A DNA stretch of 64,000 bases. Origin: Symbiodinium natans (Eukaryota; Sar; Dinophyceae; Suessiales; Symbiodiniaceae). Both the position numbers and the translations under genes were made by a program. Of this stretch, positions 39,326 through 49,374 are shown in pieces. Below the pieces are notes generated by a model that did not search any database, was not told where the DNA came from, and saw nothing but the letters and a program-made list of their open reading frames with translations. The DNA is taken from positions 1,256,972 through 1,320,971 of the forward strand of contig CAJNDS010001112.1 in the NCBI GenBank assembly GCA_905221605.1, read 5' to 3'. Within the stretch, counting starts at the first letter, position 1. The number at the start of each line of letters is the position of its first letter.

Positions 39326-40535
39326 ATAGAAGCAGCCTCGGCTTTGGCAAAGCCATGCCGGCGAGCAGCTAACAAGCTCCAGCGACGTGTCGTGCGCCAC
39401 ACGGCACATCACGGCACAACCAGCGAGACCGCAACATCGCAACTCGCACACTTGCGGATGCGATTTCGTAGGTAGTAGCTCACTGACTCACTGCTGCCAG
39501 CGCGGCGGGGAGGTGGAAGTTAGTTCATTCCCGCGCTGCGCGCCGGTGACGATAGGCCTGCGCTTGCAGCATATTCGTGTCAAAGCTGCCGATAGGGCAA
39601 AAAAAGGTGGGAGAGCTAATTAGTCGCAAGGCTGTGATGAAGGGTGGTGATCGAGCGAGTCTGACTTTGGCTGCTGGACAGTAACGGTTCGCCTGGTTCG
39701 TTCGAGTTGCGACAGCCAAGAAAGATAACAAGCCCCCAGAGAGGCTTGTGAAGACGTAGCCCCTGAGTTTGAAGGCGTACGAGCTGGCAACGTGGGCTCA
39801 GAAGCAGCTCGCGCGCGCTTCGCAGCAGGTCCCTCCGGTGTCCTGCATCGTCTGCTTTGTTTGTGCTGGTGTGGTTGAGGGTGTAATGTAGGGGGGTCGG
39901 AATAATTACTAATAACGTTTTCTTATGGTCCCTTTATAGTTATAGTATAATTTAAGCCCCCAAAATCCTTTTCGAATTATTCAGGCCCCTATATTAGGGT
40001 GCTGTAGGGAACTCATGGCCCGACGCTTTCAGGATCTTGGGCGAACCCTATGAATGCAAAAAAAAGTACGCCCGAAGTGTCGCCTCCATATGAGGAACGA
40101 AGAGCACCAGTCGCTTGCGACTCCCTCTAGCTCGTTCTGCTTTCAAGCCTCTCCCAAACCCAAAGCCCTGAGCCCGAATGCCGCATCGGTTCAGAGGGAT
40201 CTGCGTCTCCCGCGCCCATCTCCCGGACATCTCCACGGCCCCTACAGCAAGAGTCCAGCTGAAATAGGGCTTTCGGGTTTAGATCTCGGAGCGGTGCGAG
40301 TTGAGGGGGATTTAGGGGGATTCAGAGGGGCAAAGGTAGATGATGTGGGTAGTCACCACGACGTCACGGCCACACACATTCTTGTCCCTGGCCCACCATC
40401 TCGGCCGCATGGCCCCACCATCCAGCCATGATTCAGATGGGACTACCGGCCCTACCGCTGCTTTGGCTGCAGTGCAGGGTTTCGGGATGGGATGCCCTCA
40501 ACGTTATGAGGCCCCCGCAGGGCCTTCGCAACCAA
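39326..40535. other. Intergenic stretch downstream of APS kinase
   Basis: Holds the APS kinase 3' region, a family 1 foldback element (39888-39993), and unassigned sequence. No gene recognised. Confidence 0.5.
39888..39993 (+). mobile_element. MITE-like foldback family 1, copy c
   Basis: TAGGGGGGTCGGAATAATTA at the left pairs with CGAATTATTCAGGCCCCTA at the right. Confidence 0.7.
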
Positions 40536-40745
40536 GCCCCAAGCCCCAAGCCCCAAGCCCCAAGCCCCAAGCCCCAAGCCCCAAGCCCCAAGCCCCAAGC
40601 CCCAAGCCCCAAGCCCCAAGCCCCAAACCCCAACCCCAACCCCAAACCCCAAACCCCAAACCCCAAACCCCAAACCCCAAACCCCAAACCCTAAACCCTA
40701 AACCCTAAACCCTAAACCCTAAACCCTAAACCCTAAACCCTAAAC
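40536..40745 (+). repeat. Graded telomere-like array: CCCCAAG, CCCCAAA, CCCTAAA
   Basis: About twelve CCCCAAG units (40536-40622), then CCCCAAA with some CCCCAA (40623-40689), then CCCTAAA (40690-40745). Each block is internally uniform. Confidence 0.95.
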
Positions 40746-40746
40746 A

Positions 40747-40839
40747 AGAAGAAGTCCGCAAGGAAGCTCCTCTGGGAGTGCTACGGGTGCCCCGAGGGCG
40801 TGTTCCCTCCAGACCGATGCTTGCAGCTCCTCTGAGCTT
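40747..40839 (+). CDS. Possible small exon or ORF, unknown
   Basis: Frame encodes KKKSARKLLWECYGCPEGVF then PPDRCLQLL and a TGA. The Cys-containing, coding-like peptide stands between a telomere-like array and repeat R4. No family recognised. Confidence 0.25.
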
Positions 40840-40870
40840 GAGGGTGGTGGACGTTCGCCTCGACCCTACC

Positions 40871-40982
40871 TTTGTGGTACTTTACTGTAACTTTAGATCC
40901 TTACCTTTTTTGGGTTTATTGGGTTTCTTATTTCAGGCAGCGAAAAGCTTAATTTATAGCTACCCTCCTGAGTGCAGCCAAG
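40871..40982 (+). repeat. Dispersed repeat family R4, copy b
   Basis: Same orientation as 23656-23766; identical over the first 55 bp and last 30 bp by eye. Confidence 0.8.
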
Positions 40983-41101
40983 CTACAACCCAGATATAAG
41001 CCTCCAAGCCTCCAAACCTGAAAAGACGTCACATAGGGGTCGGGTTTATTAGTTGACTAAACCCTAGAACCCTAAGCCCTAAACCCTAAAAAGCCTACGC
41101 G

Positions 41102-41171
41102 CCCGTGTGCCTAAACCCTGAAACCCTAAAACCCTAAAACCCTAAAACCCTAAAACCCTAAAACCCTAAAA
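41102..41171 (+). repeat. Octamer variant array (CCCTAAAA)n, left of RT element
   Basis: About eight CCCTAAAA units immediately before the RNase H coding sequence. The same octamer flanks the other end of the element and is not a common array unit elsewhere in the window. Confidence 0.9.
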
Positions 41172-43560
41172 CTACTGCCATCATAGAGGCACTGCTATAC
41201 GCACATGAGCTGGAGTACAGGGAAGTGGTCATTTACACAGACAGCCAATGGTCCCTTAACATGATCACAGGTAAGTGGCGCCCTAAAACCAACAAAGACC
41301 TGGTGCTCTTGGCGCAGACGCTAGCCTACGAAGCAGGAATCAAAACAAGTTTTCAGTGGGTTAAGGGTCATGCAGGTCACTACTACTACTGCATAGCAGA
41401 TGGCTTGGCAGCACAGGGTAGGGATAGCAAAGAGTATAAGGGAGGCAGGAGACAACCAATAGCAACGCACGCCTCACAGACCACGCCCCCCACCATGCAC
41501 GGCTCGCTCACCGATTTCCTCAACGCGGCCAAACATTCTGCCCAGGAACACTTCCCCCTGCAACAGCGCACCATTGCCAAACCCTGGATTCGTGAAGCCA
41601 CGCTGAGGGCCCTGGCACAGGCCCGTGTTGCTCAAGCTGAACAGTCGGAGGACTGGAAAAAGTTGCGCAACCAGGCTAAAAGATTAGCGCGTAAAGATAG
41701 GGTCCATTGGGTTCATGAGCAACTGCTGGCTGATCCGGCAGGGACCACATCGCCAGTGTGGAACACGGTTAGACGTCAGCGTAAAGGTTTTCAAGGCCGC
41801 CGTACTCAGCTTATAGTAGAGGGTAAGCCAGTACCATGGACGTCAACCCATGTTGCTTTCCGAAATCATCTACAGGACACACAGTGGGGACAACCACACA
41901 TCCCGGACCACTCCGCACAGAAACGCTCCACGAGATTACCCCTCCGTCAGCCAGCGCCGGATGAGCCCTTGTTTACCCGCGGCGAATTGTTGGATGCCTT
42001 GGGTAAAACCAAAAAGGGGAAAGCGCCGGGCCCCGATGGTATAGTTAACGAAATCCTTCAGCTTTTGGACGCGGAGGGCGAAAGGCGCCTGCTGGAGTTT
42101 TATAACGAAGTTTGGAACAACAGGACCACACCGCCAGATTGGTCTCACGCAACAATAGTTTCTATTTACAAGGGAAAGGGGGATGACTCGGACCCGGCAT
42201 CATACCGCCCCATTTCCTTACTTAACGTTACCTACAAGGTGTATGCTGCAATGCTCCAAGCTAGGCTGGCTAGCGCATTTGATGAAAGACTTCGTCCACA
42301 GCAGTTTGGTTTCAGGGCTGGAAGGGGTACACGTCACCCCCTGTTCGTGGTCAGAAGGGCTATGGAGTGGTCGACCATGACTAACAGAAACCTACAATTA
42401 CTATTTCTAGACTGGAAACAGGCCTTTGACTCCTTGGACCACACCGCTATGCTACAAGCGTTGCAGCGCTTTGGACTTTCACATAAGATGTTGGACAACA
42501 TAAAATCTATCTATGCTAATCCAACGTTCCAAACAGTAGGTCTTGACCACACCGCCGTAGGACAAGTTAAGGCTGGAATTAGACAAGGATGTCCGCTCAG
42601 CCCCTACCTTTTCCTTGTTGTGCTAACTGTGATCTTCGAGGACCTGGACGGGGAATTGCAACAAAGGGGGGTCCCGACCAACACATGGTCAGAGGGGTTC
42701 CCGGTGGCAGATATGGAATATGCAGATGACACGCTACTCCTTGCTCTGACCACACCGCAACTCCAAAGCATTCTAAGCGCCCTGGAGGAGCTGGCAGCGG
42801 AATATGGTATGTCCCTAAATAAAATGAAAACGGAGCTCCTGGTACGCCCCAACTACTCCGAGCCTGCGCTGCGATTTAAGGATGGGTCAAGCGTCCCCGC
42901 AAAAACTGTAGTCAAGTACTTGGGTAGCATGATTTCCTGGACCAAGCCTTTCGAGACAGCTTTTTATCACCGGGCAGCTCTAGCTGAAGAGGCATTCAAA
43001 AAACTAAGACTTATATGGAATAGCACACTCTGCCTCAAAGAGCGTCTCAAAATCTTCCAGGCCACCTTTCTTCCCGTTCTAACTTACGGTCTAGACGCAC
43101 TTACCCTAACCACACCGCACCTCAAAAGAATAGATGCATTTTACATTCGTTTCCTTAGAAGAGTAGTGCGAATTAAGGCCTCATATTACTCCAGAATCCC
43201 CAACGTAGAGGTCTATGAACAGGCACACAGACCACGCCTTCCATCCCACCTGCTCTCGGACATGCAATATAAAATGATGAGGGAGGTATTCTTGGCCCCT
43301 AGAAAGGAGGTATATCACTCTGTAGTCTTCGGTTCGGCTCACAAGGATCGGATTCTCAGCCAGGGACGTCGGCGGGGTATGCAATTTCCCTACTGGGTTG
43401 AAGTGGTCTCTCGCCAGTACTTTCCTCACATTTGTAACTCCCCCGACCACCCCGCCCTAGGACCTCATTTTCAGTACGCCCAAATACACAAGGAGCTGAG
43501 AAACCCCCAACTCGGGAAGACGCCAAAGCGCGCGGACTGGCGCGCAGGGCCATAGCAAAA
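41171..43560 (+). mobile_element. Non-LTR retrotransposon (RNase H-RT), bracketed by CCCTAAAA arrays
   Basis: Begins inside an RNase H domain directly at the end of the 5' octamer array and ends with an A-run leading into the 3' octamer array. No LTRs, no integrase and no visible endonuclease. It is 5' truncated or was inserted into an octamer array. Confidence 0.75.
41225..43555 (+). CDS. Non-LTR retrotransposon protein: RNase H followed by reverse transcriptase
   Basis: 776 codons; the first codon used is GTG and the frame is open to the array at 41171, so the start is truncated. Upstream codons give TAIIEALLYAHELEYREV with the RNase H Glu. Then come YTDSQ (Asp) and WVKGHAGHYY...ADGLAAQG, the end of a cellular-type RNase HI domain whose first Asp is missing. 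A Lys/Arg-rich linker follows. Reverse transcriptase follows: KAPGPDGI, YRPISLLNVTYKVYA, FLDWKQAFDSL, GIRQGCPLSPYLF, and the active site EYADD (Y499, D501, D502). Thumb motifs are VKYLGSMI and LPVLTYGLDAL. The reading frame is intact. RNase H lies N-terminal of RT; in most LINE families that carry it, RNase H is C-terminal. The stop is followed by the octamer array. Confidence 0.85.
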   Translation: MVIYTDSQWSLNMITGKWRPKTNKDLVLLAQTLAYEAGIKTSFQWVKGHAGHYYYCIADGLAAQGRDSKEYKGGRRQPIATHASQTTPPTMHGSLTDFLNAAKHSAQEHFPLQQRTIAKPWIREATLRALAQARVAQAEQSEDWKKLRNQAKRLARKDRVHWVHEQLLADPAGTTSPVWNTVRRQRKGFQGRRTQLIVEGKPVPWTSTHVAFRNHLQDTQWGQPHIPDHSAQKRSTRLPLRQPAPDEPLFTRGELLDALGKTKKGKAPGPDGIVNEILQLLDAEGERRLLEFYNEVWNNRTTPPDWSHATIVSIYKGKGDDSDPASYRPISLLNVTYKVYAAMLQARLASAFDERLRPQQFGFRAGRGTRHPLFVVRRAMEWSTMTNRNLQLLFLDWKQAFDSLDHTAMLQALQRFGLSHKMLDNIKSIYANPTFQTVGLDHTAVGQVKAGIRQGCPLSPYLFLVVLTVIFEDLDGELQQRGVPTNTWSEGFPVADMEYADDTLLLALTTPQLQSILSALEELAAEYGMSLNKMKTELLVRPNYSEPALRFKDGSSVPAKTVVKYLGSMISWTKPFETAFYHRAALAEEAFKKLRLIWNSTLCLKERLKIFQATFLPVLTYGLDALTLTTPHLKRIDAFYIRFLRRVVRIKASYYSRIPNVEVYEQAHRPRLPSHLLSDMQYKMMREVFLAPRKEVYHSVVFGSAHKDRILSQGRRRGMQFPYWVEVVSRQYFPHICNSPDHPALGPHFQYAQIHKELRNPQLGKTPKRADWRAGP

Positions 43561-43674
43561 AAAAAACCCTAAAACCCTAAAACCCTAAAACCCTAAAACC
43601 CTAAAACCCTAAAACCCTAAAACGCTAAAACCCTAAAACCCCAAAACCCTAAAACCCTAAAAGCCCTAAACACT
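43561..43674 (+). repeat. Octamer variant array (CCCTAAAA)n, right of RT element
   Basis: About thirteen CCCTAAAA units following an A-run at the 3' end of the retrotransposon ORF. Confidence 0.9.
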
Positions 43675-43682
43675 AAAGGCAG

Positions 43683-44934
43683 CTCCAGGGGCTCGCCAGC
43701 CGCCCGGAGCTCAACGAGCAGCGGGGCGAGGCGTGTTGGGGGCCACCTTGCCCTCGCTTCGGCTCTGTGTTTTTTTGGCCTGGGGTTTAGGGGTTTAGGT
43801 GTTTAGGGTTTAGGGTTTAGGGTTTGGGGTTTAGGGTTTGGGGTTTGGGGTTTGGGGTTTAGGGGTTTAGGAGTTTAACGTTTAGGGGTTTAGGGGTTTA
43901 GGGTTTAAAAAGGGTTTAGGGTAGTCTTGCGTCGGTAGGGTTTATGGGTTTAGTGTTCGAAGACACCTGGATGCAAAAAGGGTTTAGGGGTTTAGGGTTT
44001 TCTTGGCTTTAGGGAGGGTTTTCTGAGGTCTAGGGTTTCGGTCTATCAGGTTTGCACTTCTTCTTTCCGGCACCGGCCTCAGTCCATGCATCAGAATGCG
44101 TAAGAGCCTGGTTTTTGGGAGTGTAGGCTTTGAGGCTGTGTTTGGAGTTTTGATGCTTGGTGAGCACATCAATGTTGTCATGCCCGTCCTACCTCGGGTC
44201 TGCGGGCTAGACATGCTTGGGCTAAGGATTCAGGCGCTGTCACGCTTCCAGCCCTTGAGCCCTCCAGCCCCTGAACCCTCCCTGGGCATGCGAGGCTCCA
44301 TGTGCGAAAGTCGAAGCCCGGACCCCGCAACCTTTAAGTCCGAAGCTGCCAGCAGAATCTGCCAGGTGATGGACTGGCACGCTGAGTCAGGCTGTTTTGA
44401 CCATTTAAAAAAATCCAGTTGGCTGACGGGTTCATAGCAGGAGGGTCCATTTCTAGCCCCTCAAAGGTCTGTATAACAGACCTGTCTAACCCATCGGGAC
44501 TTGTGTTGTCGGGGCTAGGGCACGTAACTTGCATGGTTTCGGATCTGAGTCGCCTGCCCCAAGCCGCAAGCCTCCAGTCTAGCAAAGGAGATGCTGCAAA
44601 GAAGCCAGTAGAGGCCTAACCGCTACTGTCGTCAGAGTCGTTTACCTCCTGAAGCCTGGACTCTCAACGAGCTTCGAACTCGCTGCAGGGCGCTTCATCG
44701 TGTCCGTCGCCTCGGAGAAGGTGAAGGTGGATGTTTGGGGCTTTTGGGTCTTGGAGGCTTTTTGGGTTTGGGGGTTCAAGGGTATCGGGGCTCACCCTAA
44801 ACCCTAAACCCTAAACCCTAAACCCTAAACCCTAAACTCTAAACCCTAAACACCCCCGAAGTTTCTCTGAACAGCCCAAGAGGTCCAAAATTTTTAAGCC
44901 CTGGCGTGACCAGGTCAAGCCCGCCAATCTCCAG
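43683..44934 (+). CDS. PELN-motif protein, three recognised exons
   Basis: Exon at 43683-43730 encodes LQGLASRPELNEQRGE (GC donor). Exon at 44689-44726 encodes GRFIVSVASEKVK (CAG|G acceptor, GT donor). Exon at 44914-44934 encodes VKPANLQ (CAG|G acceptor, GC donor). In order these form the small module (LxSRPELNGxxG...GRYxVxxxxGExVxVKPANL) that I know as common in dinoflagellate proteins, often next to ankyrin or MYND domains. Its exact role is not known to me. The middle of the module between RGE and GRF is not found, so at least one exon is missing or unrecognised. The introns hold GGGTTTA arrays at 43783-43925 and a CCCTAAA array at 44798-44851. The rest of the gene is not identified. Confidence 0.55.
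43783..43925 (-). repeat. Telomere-like (GGGTTTA/GGGTTTG)n array in an intron
   Basis: Mixed heptamers and octamers GGGGTTTA; lies between PELN-module exons. Confidence 0.85.
44798..44851 (+). repeat. Telomere-like (CCCTAAA)n array in an intron
   Basis: Seven to eight units between the second and third PELN-module exons, in opposite orientation to the array at 43783. Confidence 0.9.
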
Positions 44935-45935
44935 GCCAAGGCGCTGCAGTGCTCTGGGCCATCGGAAAACTTCACACCTTCTCCATGTGGGCGAGTTCAG
45001 GGTTTGGGGTTTCGGGGGTTAGGGTTTAGGGTGGGGTTTGGGTTTGAGAGTTGAGGATTCTGGCGTTCTAGAGTTTCAGGCTATTGTTTCTGAGGGGTGT
45101 TTGGGTTGATTGGGCAATCTTGAGGCTTGAGGTTTGGGCCCCACCGGTGGAAGAGCGTCTGAACTCTTAAACCACCAATTCGAATGTCGGAGGACGCCGG
45201 CAGCGACTGCTGGCCTCGTTCCGAGGCCTCAGGGTTGAGGGTTTAGGTGTGGGAGGTGCACGGCTTGTTGTCTGATGTTTGCATGCTGGTCGGGGCCTTT
45301 CGCACCTAAGCCCTGCAAAAAACTTAGCCCGTGCAGTGTTGATGCACGAATTCCGCGACTAGACTGACATCTGCCTCGGGCCGTCTTTTGGGATGAGTAC
45401 TGGCGGAAGGGGGACGGAGGACTTCCCCCGCCACATCCTTCCGCTAGCCTAGCCCCTTCATAGGCAAGTGTCATCGTTCCCTGAACCCTACAGGGTTTAG
45501 GGTTTAGGGTTTAGGGTTATAAACCTTAACCCTGAACAGCTCCCTGAGTTGAATCCCTGTTGCTAGCGGGGGTGGGACCTGCGCGGCACCCTTGGTACAT
45601 CCAGGCACACCTTGGCCCACTGCCTGCCTCGGTGGCACCTCGGCTTTGACCTTCCTGTTTTTGTTTTTATGTTTTTTTTTTTTGGGGGGGGGCGCGGGTG
45701 GGGGGGGGAGGGGTGGGGGGGGGGGAGGTGGGCGGGGGTGGGGGGTGGGGGGTTGGTTTTGGGATGTTTTGGGTTTGGGGTTTGCGGTTTAGGGACTTGG
45801 GGTTTTGGGTTTAGGGTTTAGGATGGTTCAGGGTGTAAATGGAGTCGCCCTGCTGAGAGCTTGGGGGCCTTTTCTTCTGGAGTGGCCTTTGCAGTCCCTC
45901 CGTACTTGCACCTCGGACTCCTCAATCTGGGGAGA

Positions 45936-46025
45936 CCCTAAACCCTAAACCCTAAACCCTAAACCCTAAACCCTAAACCCTAAACCCTAAACCCTAACCC
46001 CTAAACCCTAAACCCTAAACCCTAG
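45936..46025 (+). repeat. Telomere-like (CCCTAAA)n array
   Basis: About twelve units. Confidence 0.95.
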
Positions 46026-46267
46026 ACCGCTCCTCGGAGCTGCACTGGGTGCCAGGCGTTGCGGGTGGGCCTCGCGCTGCCGGCGAGGCCTCAGATGGTT
46101 GAGGGCTGAGAGCTTCGGGGTTTAGGGTCTAGGGTTTAGGGTTTAGGGTTTAGGGAACCGGTGTGATAGTGGTGTGATAGAAGCATGCGTAGAGTGAGCT
46201 TTGCTGCCCCAGAGCAGCCCTCCGAGTAGTTCCTCAACGATTCTGCGACGATCAAACGCCCCTCCAC

Positions 46268-46418
46268 CACAAACCCTCAACCCTAAACCCTAAACCCTAA
46301 ACCCTAAACCCTAAACCCTAAACCCCAAACCCCAAACCCCAAACCCCAAACCCTAAACCCCAAACCCCAAACCCCAAACCCCAAACCGCAAACCCCAAAC
46401 CCTAAACCCTAAACCCTT
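46268..46418 (+). repeat. Telomere-like array with CCCCAAA blocks
   Basis: CCCTAAA, then CCCCAAA, then CCCTAAA blocks. Confidence 0.9.
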
Positions 46419-47696
46419 CTAAGCCCTCGGCCCTCAACCGCAGCCCCACGGACAGGAGCTGCGCCGCTCTCAGCGCCGCGTCGCGCGCCTTGCGCCTGGC
46501 GCTCTGGCGCAGCTCTGAGGCCTCGCCAAGGGGTCCAGTTTAGGCTTAAAAACCCTGAACCCTAAACCCTAGACCCTAAACCCTAAACCCTAAACTAAAC
46601 CCTAGACTTAAGGGGTGTAGATTCTCAGAGTGGGCCAAAGCCCTAAACTCTACACGATAAAAACCTGAAACCCTAACCCCAAACTAACTCAAAATCCCTA
46701 AACCCTTGTTGCATCTGGACTGGGAGCAGATGCCGGAATGAGCGCGGCGCACGGCCAACAACAGTACTAAGCCTGACACGCCAGTACTGCGCTGGAATGA
46801 TTTCAGTTATCGCAATGGTTACAACCACCAAACCACCCGCAACTGAGGGTTCTCACATACTTCCCACTCCACTCTACCACGAAACTACTCTTTTTCCTGA
46901 ACCCGGACTCTTGATGAAACTATTCAGATTCGGGGCTGAGGGTACTCCGCTTGCTCTTGTGGCTTGCGCACGGCTGCTCGGAGAGCATTTTGCTTTGCAT
47001 CCACTTAGCGAGGTCCGATCGTCAGTCGTAGGACAAGAGGGGAACATCGCTGCAGTGTACACCACAGTCAGAGACTGCAGCACGTCAGCTGGGCTGGCGC
47101 GAACTCAATCACACGGGAATCAAGCAGCAAGCAAAATTGCCAATCCTGCGACCCCTTAGTTTGGAAGGGGGATTGGCCCTAAGGGGAGAGTCCCTAAAAT
47201 GGGCACTGCTTCTGCAGATGCCAAAATGCACGGGAACATCGGCACAGCGTTCAGTCACGCTGCGGTTTCAGCAGGCTTGTCATGCTCAGAGAGCGTCGGT
47301 GCAAACAATTATAGGCAGATTCTACTATTTGCGGGTCTACATTAGGTTAAGACTCGTACCCCTAAGGTTGTGCCCCTGAAAATAGCCCTTATACTACCCT
47401 AAGGATCTTTAAACAAGGTCTCCGAAACTAAAGGTACAACTTACAACCTTAAAGCCTATAAACCCTAGACCCTAAACCCAAACCTCTAGAGGCTTAGGGT
47501 TTGGGGCCGTTTCCTGCTGCACAAACTGGACATGGCTCCAGGCCCAAGCCGTTGTTTTCTTTTCTCTGGTCAGCATGATCGTCTTGTCAGCAAGAGATCC
47601 ACATCTGCATACATATATATATATAGATGTAGTAAAGCGTCGCTTCTCTCCCCCCCCGCGGTCGCAGTTAAGGGCCTATAGTGAAAGCTTTTCGCC

Positions 47697-48392
47697 ATGG
47701 ACGCACCCTGGCATATGATGGGGGGCAACGTCGTCGTGAAAAACACGTTTTTGCACGCCACCACGTCGGCTGGAGCCAGGAGAAGGGCTTCCTCCTATCC
47801 ACGAGACAACTGTGTGATCCCTGCGATGCCTTGTTCTGAGAGCTCTGGGACAGGGCCAGCCTTTTCAGCTGAGATGTGCGGGCAGACTTCGATGGTGTTG
47901 CGCAACATTCCCAAGAGTTTCACTCGAAGCATGTTGTGCGATCTCCTGGAAGAACATCGGTGCCTTGAGGAGGTGGATTTCTTGTACCTCCCCATTCGGC
48001 ACAGGGATGGCCGTTGCTTGGGGTACGCCTTCATCAACTTCACTACGTCAGCAGCTGCCCTCTCGTTCCGCGGGCACTTCCACCACATGGAGCTGCCTTG
48101 CTCGCTGGGGTCTTGCCCGGAGGGGACTTCGCTCCGAGCGGGCGCTGGGCCAGCTGTGGTTCTAGTTGTGCATGCAAACACACAGATGCAGAATTTGGAG
48201 GAACTCCTTGCAAAGTATACCGACAGCCCCATCTTGCATCCTCGTGTGCCGGAGTGGTTGAAGCCGATCCTTCTGGAGAATGGAAGGCAGGTTCCTTTCC
48301 CATTGCCAACCAGGCCGGTGGAGCCCCCTGAGTTGGCGCGGTGGGTGCAACGACGCCGACCGGGTATGTTGGGGACAGGGCTTAGGGTTTAG
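47697..48392 (+). CDS. MEI2-like RNA-binding protein (C-terminal RRM type)
   Basis: ATG at 47697. Residues 64-130 form the RRM characteristic of MEI2-like proteins: MVLRNIPKSFTRSMLCDLL (RNP2 at 66-72), VDFLYLPIRHRDGRCLGYAF (RNP1 LGYAFINF at 108-115), then AALSFRGHF. MEI2 proteins bind RNA and control meiosis in fission yeast and growth in plants. The family is strongly expanded in dinoflagellates, where its role is unknown. The downstream part has a conserved-looking PEWLKPILLENGRQVPFPLP segment. A GT donor (GTATGT) at 48364 suggests that the exon ends there, and the last nine codons of the frame are intron or telomere-like sequence. Continuation exons are not identified. Confidence 0.85.
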   Translation: MDAPWHMMGGNVVVKNTFLHATTSAGARRRASSYPRDNCVIPAMPCSESSGTGPAFSAEMCGQTSMVLRNIPKSFTRSMLCDLLEEHRCLEEVDFLYLPIRHRDGRCLGYAFINFTTSAAALSFRGHFHHMELPCSLGSCPEGTSLRAGAGPAVVLVVHANTQMQNLEELLAKYTDSPILHPRVPEWLKPILLENGRQVPFPLPTRPVEPPELARWVQRRRPGMLGTGLRV

Positions 48393-48940
48393 GTCTTAGG
48401 ACCAAGAATCGGAACATTTCTTGTGGTCCACATGCCTTGTAAGGGTTGCAATCTGATCCCAACTTCTAGGTTCATTTGGGGGTTTCCAAAAAATGGGGGG
48501 GGGGGGGTGTACCCTTGTTGGGGTTCCTAGAATGCATATTATAGTATTTTGGGGTATCTTAGTGGTACACCCCTATGTTGGGAAATGCCGACTTGGTCCC
48601 CAAAGTACCTGGCTGTGCGATTCAATCCAAATGTCATTTTGCCTCCAGTGTGAACAAAAGCCCTACACACTTGCAAATCTACCCTAAGCCCTAAACCCTA
48701 AACCCTGAATCCTAGACCCTAGATCCTAGACCCTAAACCCTAAACCCTGGCTCACCTAGGCGGGTGGCTCCGTAAACCCTAAACCCTAAACCCTAAACCC
48801 TAAACCCTAAACCCTAAACCCTAAACCCTAAACCCTAAACCCTAAACCCTAAACCCTAAACCCCAAACCCCAAACCCCAAACCCCAAACCTTAAATCCTA
48901 ACCCCTTAGCCCTAAAGCCTAAAGCCTAAACCCTAAACGC
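48364..48940. repeat. Non-coding stretch with telomere-like arrays
   Basis: G-run at 48496-48508; CCCTAAA-like repeats at 48684-48749 and 48773-48940 with CCCCAAA and CCTAAAG variants. Confidence 0.8.
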
Positions 48941-48949
48941 AAGTCAGCG

Positions 48950-49081
48950 ATGCTGGTTGAAGACGTGGAGGCTGTTGACTACAGTTCCCGAATCCTTTCT
49001 CCCCTCCAGTTGGCCAATCGTCTTGGCATTTTCAGATGGGATGCTGCTTCTATGGTTTCAGGGTATAGGGTTTGGGTCTAA
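48950..49081 (+). CDS. Possible small ORF or exon, unknown
   Basis: 43 codons from ATG (MLVEDVEAVDYSSRILSPLQ then LANRLGIFRWDAASM), coding-like until it meets a GGGTTTA patch. It could be a first exon. No family recognised. Confidence 0.3.
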   Translation: MLVEDVEAVDYSSRILSPLQLANRLGIFRWDAASMVSGYRVWV

Positions 49082-49275
49082 TTTAGGGTTTAGGGTTTAG
49101 GGTCTAGGGACTGTATCCCAGATTGCTGGTTAAGGAGACTTCGCTCTGTGCGCCAGTGTGCAGAAAGAAGGGGGGCTGGGGCCTGGCAAAGTCTGCGGCG
49201 CACATGGAACGTCAGACCTCCGATGTCTTGCGGAATAGCAGAAACACTGCTCATGGAGGGACTCGAAGGCTTTGT

Positions 49276-49374
49276 CCCTAAACCCTAAACCCTAAACCCT
49301 AAACCCTAAACCCTAAACCCTAAACCCTAAACCCTAAACCCTAAACCCTAAACCCTAAACCCTAAACCCTAAAC
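49276..49374 (+). repeat. Telomere-like (CCCTAAA)n array
   Basis: About fourteen units. Confidence 0.95.

Larger units (their letters stand above)
44935..47696. other. Gene-poor stretch
   Basis: Telomere-like arrays are at 45936-46025, 46130-46155 (-) and 46268-46418, the last mostly CCCCAAA. A G-rich low-complexity run fills 45672-45780. A minus-strand open patch at 46440-46530 (RQSARRKARDAALRAAQLL) is helix-like and may be an exon on the other strand. An ORF at 46797-47159 shows no motif. Confidence 0.4.

Noticed and set aside
40340-40708. Open frames of repeated Pro-Lys/Gly-Leu-Gly units
   Set aside because: Produced by CCCCAAG/CCCCAAA heptamers; no coding character outside the repeat.
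46797-47159. 120-codon ORF as a gene
   Set aside because: No motif and unbiased codon positions, with no splice-like boundaries.
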